DNA of 38,086 bases from the NCBI GenBank assembly GCA_048173955.1, contig DBEYOB010000068.1:1-38086 (forward strand), given 5' to 3'. The notes under the pieces were generated by a model. It worked only from the letters and a program-made list of their open reading frames with translations, was not told the DNA's origin and did not search any database. Below are positions 32,276-38,086 of the stretch, piece by piece (within the stretch, counting starts at the first letter, position 1; each line of letters opens with the position of its first letter). The translations under genes and the position numbers were made by a program. This DNA is from CAZUFB01 sp048173955 (lineage in GTDB: Bacteria > Actinomycetota > Coriobacteriia > Coriobacteriales > UMGS124).

Positions 32276-33144
32276 CGCGCGCGGCCGGCGCGGCCCCCTC
32301 CGGCGCGCCGTTTCCCTTCAAAGTCGTGCTCTCCGACATCGACGGGACCCTGCTCGACGCCGGGCGCAGGGTGTCGCCGCGCACGGCCGGCGCGGTCCGG
32401 CGCCTCTGCGCATCCGGCGTCGCCTTCGCGCTCGTGACGGGCCGCATGCCGGGCGGCATCGCCGAGGTCCGCAGGGAGCTCGGCGTCGCGGTGCACGCCG
32501 TCTGCTACAGCGGCGCGCTCGTCCTCGACCCCGACGACGCGACGGTCGCCTCGACGTGCCTGGAGGCGGGCGAGGCGGCCGGGGTGCTCGCCGTGGTCCG
32601 CGGCGAGTTCCCCCAGTTCGAGCCCTGCTATTTCAGCGGGCTCGACTGGTTCGTCGCGGACGCCGCGCACCCCGCGGTGGTGCGCGAGGCGTCGATCGTG
32701 CGCAGCGAGCCCCGCGAGGCCGACCTCGACGCCTTGCTCGGCGCCGGCCGGCTCCCCAACAAGCTGTTCTGCAACTGCACGTACGACATTCCCGCGGGTG
32801 CGGCGCTGGCGGACCGCCTGCGGAACCGCTTTCCGGAGCTCACCGTGATCCGCTCCACGAGCGGGAGCATGGTCGAGGTCCTGCCCGCCGGTGTGGACAA
32901 GGCGTGCGGCGCCCTGCGGCTGCTCGACGCCCTCGGGTTGCGCGCGGCCGACGCGCTCGCCTTCGGGGACGACGCGAACGACGTCGCCCTGCTGCGCGCC
33001 GCCGGGCGCGGGGTCGCCGTGGGCAACGCGGCGCCGCAGGCGATGGAGGCGGCGGACGACGTGGCTCCCGCCGGCGTCGACGACGGGGTGGCCCGCTATC
33101 TGGAACGCCTGTGGAACGAGGCCGCCCCCTCCCGTCGGCCGTAA
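32272..33144 (+). CDS. Cof-type HAD family hydrolase
   Basis: A 290-residue HAD-IIB phosphatase. Motif I is LSDIDGTLLD (about residues 18-27), motif II VTGRM, the conserved lysine region GVDKACGALRLL, and motif IV FGDDANDVALL with GVAVGNA. Family members dephosphorylate sugar phosphates, flavin or other small metabolites, and the specificity is not readable. The likely start is GTG at 32272, which overlaps the LuxR stop as GTGA; the frame upstream of that runs inside luxR and is spurious. The overlap suggests translational coupling, though a functional link with the regulator is unproven. Confidence 0.88.
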   Translation: MTRAAGAAPSGAPFPFKVVLSDIDGTLLDAGRRVSPRTAGAVRRLCASGVAFALVTGRMPGGIAEVRRELGVAVHAVCYSGALVLDPDDATVASTCLEAGEAAGVLAVVRGEFPQFEPCYFSGLDWFVADAAHPAVVREASIVRSEPREADLDALLGAGRLPNKLFCNCTYDIPAGAALADRLRNRFPELTVIRSTSGSMVEVLPAGVDKACGALRLLDALGLRAADALAFGDDANDVALLRAAGRGVAVGNAAPQAMEAADDVAPAGVDDGVARYLERLWNEAAPSRRP

Positions 33145-33163
33145 AGTGCGGCGCCTCGTCATC

Positions 33164-33212
33164 AAAAAGACCGCGGGGCCCCGACCGCGCCGCACGGTCG
33201 GGTCCCCGCGGT
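33164..33212 (-). terminator. Terminator of the Ig-like domain gene
   Basis: An 18-bp stem with one mismatch (33170-33187 with 33195-33212) closes a 7-nt loop and is followed on the minus strand by TCTTTTT (A-run at 33164-33168). It lies about 60 nt after the Ig-like gene. A second, looser hairpin occupies roughly 33226-33262. Confidence 0.85.
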
Positions 33213-33270
33213 TCGAAGCGGCCCGATTCCGAAAACCCGGTCGGAGCCGGCGCCGGTGCGGGCGTTTTCC

Positions 33271-34404
33271 CTACGCCTCGGAACCCGGCGCCTCCGCGGC
33301 GCCCGTCTCCGCCGCGGTCGGCTGCTCCGCAGGCTCGGCGGGAGCGGGCGAGATGACCTTCATCGGGATGGGGTCCGCCGCGCCGGCGGCGCTCGCCTGA
33401 ACGTGCACCTCGACCTCGAGGTCGTGCTCGGTGAGGTCGATCGTCTCGGTGAAGGCGCGCCTGCTCGGGGCGGTCACCTTGAGGTTGAACGTGCCCTTGG
33501 CGGCGCCGATGGTCGCGCAGCCGTCCGCACCCGTGCTCGCGAACTGAGCCTTGCCGCTGCCGTCGGAGGGCTTGATCTCGACGCGGGCGCTGCGCTGGGG
33601 CTTGCCCGTCTTGTCGTCGATGACGGTGATCTTGAAGTTGCGCTCCGGGGGGATGCGGGCGACGAACGAGAACTTGTGCTTCGCCTCCTCGTGGGGGACG
33701 TCGAGCCCCTGGGGGCAGAACCGCGCCTCCCAGCGGTGCAGCTTGGCCTCGGTGGGCGCGGTGGTGGTGAGCTTGTCCCACCACAGCGTGGTGCGCGGGG
33801 CCTCGGGCTCGTGCAGGGTGCCGGAACACATGAGCTCGTTGTTCTCGTTGTAGACCTCGACGCGCTGGCCGCCCAGGCTGCACCCGCTCGCGCAGTTCAC
33901 GCCGACGCAGACCTCGATCGGCGCGCCGACCCACACGGGGGCGGTGACGCCCCAGGTCGAAATGGACACATGGTGGGCCTCGACGGTGAACACCAGCAAC
34001 AGCTCGCGCTCCTCGTGGGGGTTCTTGAAGGCGGGGCCGCCGTCGTCGGGCAGGGGAAGCTCGCGCGGCTCGTAGTGCACGATGTACTGGTACTGCCCCG
34101 GCTCCATGGGCATCTTGATGGGCATGGGCTCGCTGACCGCAAGCTCGCCTTCCTGCGTGGCGAACGTCGCCTGCGCGACGACGTTCTCGTTGAAGTCGAA
34201 GATCGTGACCGAGTCGCCGACCATGTCGCAGCCGCTCTCGCAGGCGGCGAACATGACGAGCGACGCCGTGTCGCCGACGTACAGCTTTTCCGGTATGCCG
34301 TCGATGTCGAACGCGACGTCGTGGCCCTCGCCCTTGAAGTTGGCGGGGATCTTCTCCTCCTTCAGGCCTTTGACGTCAAGGCCGCCGTTGCTGTTCTCGG
34401 CCAT
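33271..34404 (-). CDS. Uncharacterised protein with tandem Ig-like domains and CxSGC motifs
   Basis: A 377-residue protein that I do not recognise. It has two similar β-rich domains. The first (about 38-145) begins LYVGDTASLVMFAACESGC and the second (about 155-258) VWVGAPIEVCVGVNCASGC; after each CxSGC the pattern GxxVxVxNxN follows. A third domain (about 258-336, KITVIDDKTGKPQRSARVEI) resembles carboxypeptidase-regulatory/CnaB-type repeats. The C-terminal 40 residues are a disordered Ala/Pro/Glu tail. There is no signal peptide or membrane segment, so it is probably cytoplasmic or a component of a contractile or adhesive device. GAGGAGG lies 8 nt upstream of ATG. It follows ligA by 90 bp and has its own terminator. 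Confidence 0.8.
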   Translation of the reverse strand: MAENSNGGLDVKGLKEEKIPANFKGEGHDVAFDIDGIPEKLYVGDTASLVMFAACESGCDMVGDSVTIFDFNENVVAQATFATQEGELAVSEPMPIKMPMEPGQYQYIVHYEPRELPLPDDGGPAFKNPHEERELLLVFTVEAHHVSISTWGVTAPVWVGAPIEVCVGVNCASGCSLGGQRVEVYNENNELMCSGTLHEPEAPRTTLWWDKLTTTAPTEAKLHRWEARFCPQGLDVPHEEAKHKFSFVARIPPERNFKITVIDDKTGKPQRSARVEIKPSDGSGKAQFASTGADGCATIGAAKGTFNLKVTAPSRRAFTETIDLTEHDLEVEVHVQASAAGAADPIPMKVISPAPAEPAEQPTAAETGAAEAPGSEA

Positions 34405-34494
34405 GTCAGCAACCTCCTCGTTTCGGTGCTCAAGGTTTACGTTCGGTAGGGTACCCCAGTTTGCGCCCGTTCGCAGCGTCGGGCAGCCACTTTT

Positions 34495-36690
34495 TTACTG
34501 CGAGACGCCAAAAGTGGACGGCACGGGCGGCATGCCGCTCTCGAGGATCTGCGCCAGGTCGTCCTCGCCGAGCACCGCCACGCCGAGCTCGCGCGCCTTG
34601 GCCAGCTTCGAACCCGCGGCCTCGCCGGCCACGACGTAGCTCGTCTTCTTGCTCACCGAGCCCGAGACCTTGGCGCCGAGCTCCTTGAGCAGCTCGCCCG
34701 CCTCCTCGCGCGTCCAGCGCTCGAGGGCGCCGGTGAGCACGAACGTGAGGCCGGCCAGGTTCTGGGGGCGCGCCTGGGCAGGCACCTCCTCCTCGAGGCG
34801 CACGCCAGCCGCGCGCAGGCGCTCGACGACGGCGAGGTTCTCGGGGATCCGCAGGAAGTCGTGCACGCTCTGCGCGATCTCGGGCCCGACGCCGTCGACC
34901 GAGGCGATCTGCTCGACGCTCGCCGCGGCAAGGGCGGAAAGCGACCCGAACGCGTGGGCGAGGGCCTCGGCGACCGTCTTGCCAACGTGGCGGATGCCCA
35001 GACCGAACAGCACGCGCGAGAACGGCTTGGCCCGCGATGCCTGGATGTTGGCGACGGCCTTCTCGGCCGTCGTCGTCCCCACGAGTACCGGGTCGCCCGC
35101 CGCATGGCCCTTGGAAGTCGTGGTGTAGGTCCTCCCCGTGGGAAGCGACGCCACCTGCTCCACCGTGAGCCCGTAGAAGTCGGCCGCGTCGCGCACCAGG
35201 CCGGCGTCGAGCAGCGCGGCCACGAGCTTCTCCCCCACGAGCTCGATGTCCATGACCGGGCGGCTCACCCAGTGCATGAGGCGCTCGGAGGCCTGGGCGG
35301 GGCAGTCGATGCTCACGCAGCGGTAGGCGACCTCGCCGTCCTCGTGCACCACGGCGCTGCCGCAGCTCGGGCAGTGCGCGGGCATCTCGAACGGCGCGGC
35401 GTCGGCGGGTCTGAGCGAAAGGACGGGCCCCACAACCTCGGGGATGACGTCGCCCGCCTTGTGGACCACCACCGTGTCGCCCACGCGGACGTCCTTGCGG
35501 TGAATCTCGTCGACGTTGTGCAGCGTCGCGCGCGCGATGGTGGAGCCGGCGACCACCACGGGGTCGAACTCGGCCACGGGGGTGAGCACGCCGGTGCGGC
35601 CGACCTGGATCGCGATGTTGCGCAGGACGGTCTGCCTCTCCTCGGGCGGGAACTTGAAGGCGGTGAAGAAGCGCGGGGCGCGCGCGGTGAAACCGAGGTC
35701 GTGCTGGAGGGCGAAGGAGTCGACCTTCACCACCACGCCGTCGATGTCGTACGGCAGGCCGTCGCGCTTGCCGAGGGCTTCCTCGCAGAACGCGTGCACC
35801 TCGTGCGCGCCCGTGCAGCGCTTGACGTTGGGGTTCACATGGAAGCCCGCCTCGCGCAGCCAGGCGAGGAAGTCCCACTGGGTCGTGCGGTCGGTCGAGT
35901 CCATGTCGGCGAGCGCGTACATGAACGTCTCGAGGTCGCGCCCCGCGGTGACTTTGGGGTCCTTTTGGCGCAGGGAGCCGGCGGCGGCGTTGCGCGGGTT
36001 GGCGAACGGTTGCCGGCCGGCCTCGTCGTTCTGCTCGTTGAGGCGCACGAACGAGCTCTTGGGCATGTAGACCTCGCCGCGCACCTCGATCGTCCCCGAC
36101 GCCGAGCGCACGTGCTCGAGCGCGGCGGGCGGCAGGGTCGCAGGCACGTCGCGGATGGTGCGCACGTTGAGGGTGACGTCCTCGCCCATGACGCCGTCGC
36201 CGCGGGTCGCCGCCCGCACGAGCACGCCGTCGCGGTAGGTCAAGGCGATGCCCAGGCCGTCGATCTTGAGCTCGCAGACGTAGGCCGGCGCCTCCCCCAC
36301 CTCGCGCTCGACGCGCTCGAGCCATTCGTCGAGCTCGTCGAGGTTCATGACGTCGTCGATGGAGTACATGCGTGCGGCGTGGCGCACGCTCGCGAACTGG
36401 CTCGCCACGTAGCCGCCCACGCGCTGCGTGTAGCTCTCGGGCGTCGCGAGCTCGGGATAGGCCGCCTCGAGGGCGCGCAGCTCGCGCACCAGGGCGTCGA
36501 ACGCGGCGTCGGTTATCTCGGGGTCGTCGAGCGCGTAGTAGCGGTAGGCGTGGTAATCGAGCAGGCGGTTGAGCTCGGCCGCACGGGCGCGTGCGGACGG
36601 CGCATCGGGCGACTTGGGCGCCTCAGATGCGGGATTGCCGTGCTCGTCGAAAAGCCGCGGCTGCGCAGCGTCGTCGTGGTTGGCTGGCAA
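34495..36690 (-). CDS. ligA: NAD-dependent DNA ligase
   Basis: A 731-residue ligase that seals nicks with NAD. The catalytic lysine is residue 142 in CELKIDGLGIAL, followed by the adenylation domain (RGEVYMPKSSF, NPRNAAAGSLRQ), the OB fold (VGRTGVLTPVAEF), a four-Cys zinc finger (CPSCGSAVV and RCVSIDCP), helix-hairpin-helix repeats and a C-terminal BRCT domain (LTFVLTGALERWTR). About 30 non-conserved residues precede the usual N-terminus. Translation starts at TTG (36688-36690) with a full AAGGAGG site 5 nt upstream; the far longer open frame to the right lacks a site and runs into noncoding DNA. Confidence 0.96.
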   Translation of the reverse strand: MPANHDDAAQPRLFDEHGNPASEAPKSPDAPSARARAAELNRLLDYHAYRYYALDDPEITDAAFDALVRELRALEAAYPELATPESYTQRVGGYVASQFASVRHAARMYSIDDVMNLDELDEWLERVEREVGEAPAYVCELKIDGLGIALTYRDGVLVRAATRGDGVMGEDVTLNVRTIRDVPATLPPAALEHVRSASGTIEVRGEVYMPKSSFVRLNEQNDEAGRQPFANPRNAAAGSLRQKDPKVTAGRDLETFMYALADMDSTDRTTQWDFLAWLREAGFHVNPNVKRCTGAHEVHAFCEEALGKRDGLPYDIDGVVVKVDSFALQHDLGFTARAPRFFTAFKFPPEERQTVLRNIAIQVGRTGVLTPVAEFDPVVVAGSTIARATLHNVDEIHRKDVRVGDTVVVHKAGDVIPEVVGPVLSLRPADAAPFEMPAHCPSCGSAVVHEDGEVAYRCVSIDCPAQASERLMHWVSRPVMDIELVGEKLVAALLDAGLVRDAADFYGLTVEQVASLPTGRTYTTTSKGHAAGDPVLVGTTTAEKAVANIQASRAKPFSRVLFGLGIRHVGKTVAEALAHAFGSLSALAAASVEQIASVDGVGPEIAQSVHDFLRIPENLAVVERLRAAGVRLEEEVPAQARPQNLAGLTFVLTGALERWTREEAGELLKELGAKVSGSVSKKTSYVVAGEAAGSKLAKARELGVAVLGEDDLAQILESGMPPVPSTFGVSQ

Positions 36691-37142
36691 AGTGTGCCTC
36701 CTTGGGATATGCGGGCACCCGGGACGCGCGGACGGGACGGGGTCCGCGGCACCCCGGGCGCCGGGTTCGCCGCGCGTAAGGATACCACGGCGCCGCAGCG
36801 CACCCGCGCCGGCGGGACGGCCCCCAGACGAAAACCCGTTCGCCGGCGACGTCTCCGACCAAAATCCGGGCACGCGTAGCAAATCGGTCGGGTATGCGCG
36901 CCCATCGGCCGGAAGCTGGGGGCGCGGTCGCATTCTATCCGAGTAGCTACCTGCGAAAACGCTGGCGAACAGGGAGCCCTGCGGGGCGGCGGGGCCCGAA
37001 ACGGCCGCGCGGGGCCGTGCACACCCGGCGGATTTGCTACGGAAGGGGGAATTTCCGTCGGAAGCCCCCAGGCAAACGGACAGTGCCTGCGCCCCGACGG
37101 CCGCCAGGCTCGATTGCGCCCGCAGCACCTCTCGCCTACCGC
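36691..37142. other. 452-bp noncoding region between mscS and ligA
   Basis: I see no gene here. It must hold the ligA promoter; TAGAAT on the minus strand (36932-36937) and TATCCT (near 36780) are the candidate -10 elements. The main structure is a pair of inverted 27-bp repeats, at 36875-36901 (plus) and 37015-37041 (minus), identical at 22 of 27 positions with a shared core CGTAGCAAATC. A hairpin (37045-37069, GGGGG/CCCCC with TTCC/GGAA inside) could serve as a weak end signal for mscS, though it has no T-run. Confidence 0.55.
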
Positions 37143-38018
37143 CTACCGTTCGCCATCCCCCTCGCCCGTCTCGGCCAGCGAGCGGGCGCCGCTCAGCGAG
37201 AAGTAGTCCTTGCGGGCGACGGAGCGCACGAGGGTGTCGCGCACCCCGGCGAAGGGCACGCCCTCCTTCACGTAGAAGAACACCTGCCCCTTGACGCCGT
37301 AGGGGGTGACGCTGTCGAACATCACCTTGGGCTCCATGTCCTCGCGCAAGACCTCGGCACCGGCGGCCTTGATGGCCGCGACCATGTCGGCCGCAACGAC
37401 GTCGGGGTCGTACCCCGCCTCCATCGTGAACTCGAACGTCCCCATGGACTCGCTCGATGCGGGCAGGCGCTGGATCGAGGTGGTGTTGAGCACCGAGTTG
37501 GGGATGACGACGCGCTCGTCGAGGCGGTTCTCGACGACGGTGTGGCGCATCGTGACGTCGACGACGGTCCCCGTGACGCCGGAGACGGTGACGTAGTCGC
37601 CGGGCTGCACGACGCGCCCCACCATGAGGGCGAGACCGCCGAACGCGTTGGAGACGGTGTCCTTGAGGCCGAGCGAGATGACGACCGATCCGACGCCCAG
37701 CGCGGTCACGAACGCCGTCGGCTTGACGCCGAACACCGGCTCGAGCACGCAGATGAGCGCCAGCGACCACACCACGGCGCGCATGATGTTCACGATGATC
37801 GTGGCGGTGGGCAGGCTGCCAACGTTGGCAAGGAGCTTGCGGATGAGCTTGCCGAGGGCGTGTTGGACGACGAGGGCGACGATCAGGAAGTAGGCTGCCT
37901 GGATGGCGAGGGCCTCGGGATAGCGGCCGAAGACGAGCAGGTTGCCGCTCTCGTCTTCGGTGATGAAGGACAGGGAGCCGACCAGTGTGGAGCCGATCGA
38001 CTGCAGCACGTCGCCCAT
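37143..38018 (-). CDS. MscS family mechanosensitive ion channel
   Basis: A 291-residue small-conductance mechanosensitive channel that opens under membrane tension to relieve turgor. Three N-terminal hydrophobic segments lead to the pore helix and the β-domain: GVGSVVISLGLKDTVSNAFGG, then LMVGRVVQPGDYVTVSGVTG and VVIPNSVLNTTSIQ, the MscS signature. The length matches the E. coli protein (286 residues). I use the ATG at 38018 with AGGAG 7 nt upstream rather than a TTG ten codons earlier. The next gene, beyond the right edge, is separated by a terminator. Confidence 0.94.
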   Translation of the reverse strand: MGDVLQSIGSTLVGSLSFITEDESGNLLVFGRYPEALAIQAAYFLIVALVVQHALGKLIRKLLANVGSLPTATIIVNIMRAVVWSLALICVLEPVFGVKPTAFVTALGVGSVVISLGLKDTVSNAFGGLALMVGRVVQPGDYVTVSGVTGTVVDVTMRHTVVENRLDERVVIPNSVLNTTSIQRLPASSESMGTFEFTMEAGYDPDVVAADMVAAIKAAGAEVLREDMEPKVMFDSVTPYGVKGQVFFYVKEGVPFAGVRDTLVRSVARKDYFSLSGARSLAETGEGDGER

Positions 38019-38046
38019 GCGGCTTCTCCTCTTCCGTGGGGTTCTC

Positions 38047-38083
38047 AAACGAAAACAGGCCGGAAGCGTGAGCCTCCGGCCTG
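38047..38083 (-). terminator. Terminator of a gene beyond the right edge
   Basis: CAGGCCGGA (38056-38064) and TCCGGCCTG (38075-38083) form a perfect 9-bp stem with a 10-nt loop; on the minus strand TTTTCGTTT follows. It lies upstream of mscS and so must end a leftward transcript that starts outside the window. Confidence 0.85.
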
Positions 38084-38086
38084 CTG

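Noticed and set aside
33230..36838. The 10-base word CGAAAACCCG shared by 33230-33239 and 36829-36838 as a dispersed repeat
   Set aside because: A 10-base match over 38 kb is expected by chance, and the flanks do not align well.
37045..37069. Hairpin after mscS as a rho-independent terminator
   Set aside because: The stem has an asymmetric internal loop and no T-run follows on the minus strand.
36691..37770. The ligA reading frame extends several hundred codons further upstream
   Set aside because: The extension is Arg/Pro-rich, overlaps mscS, and lacks a ribosome site; a full AAGGAGG lies before the TTG at 36690.
1..38086. tRNA genes, CRISPR array, insertion sequences or prophage
   Set aside because: None was seen: no cloverleaf-like segment in the gaps, no regularly spaced repeats, and no transposase, integrase or phage structural gene.

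Overview
The window is high-GC DNA (roughly two thirds G+C by eye) with dense, mostly leftward genes and frequent GTG and TTG starts. The content suggests an anaerobic actinobacterium of the Coriobacteriia, most likely Eggerthellaceae. The indicators are a Tat-exported fumarate-reductase-like flavoprotein, a Tat-exported molybdopterin oxidoreductase of the acetylene hydratase/catechol dehydroxylase type with an Fe-S partner and a TorD chaperone, and a divergent polytopic membrane LuxR regulator. The genus cannot be fixed from this window. I see no tRNA, rRNA, CRISPR array, insertion sequence or phage gene.

Left part (1-6150): a Tat flavoprotein, rpsT with its own promoter and terminator, cca, and (rightward) murB, then yigZ. 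A striking 18-bp perfect palindrome lies between cca and the rpsT promoter.

Housekeeping block (6171-17396, all leftward): read in transcription order it is a DUF948-like membrane protein, an RsbW-like anti-sigma factor, a SigB/SigF-type sigma factor, an AI-2E-family permease, alaS, ruvX, mltG, yqeG, a small prepilin peptidase, aroK, an M24 Xaa-Pro peptidase and efp. Many neighbours overlap or nearly touch. efp also has its own promoter and a strong terminator. The anti-sigma protein has lost the residues that normally bind ATP.

Middle part (17499-21407, leftward): an SPFH membrane protein with a small ribbon-helix-helix protein, then a separately promoted overlapping set of an FmdE-like protein, a cysteine-rich protein of uncertain family, and rarA. 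Rightward from 21615 come trpS and two Tat-exported proteins of unknown role, a DUF3160 protein and a CapA-type phosphoesterase with an N-terminal FG-GAP-like segment.

Respiratory island (26667-33144): a leftward molybdoenzyme catalytic subunit, a four-cluster ferredoxin subunit and a TorD-like chaperone face a rightward LuxR regulator that is translationally coupled to a Cof-type HAD phosphatase. No membrane-anchor subunit is present in the window. The likely picture is a substrate-induced extracytoplasmic reductase or dehydroxylase whose substrate cannot be read from sequence.

Right part (33164-38086): an undescribed cytoplasmic-looking protein with two tandem Ig-like domains carrying a CxSGC motif, ligA, a 452-bp noncoding stretch with a pair of inverted 27-bp repeats, an MscS channel, and the terminator of a gene beyond the right edge.
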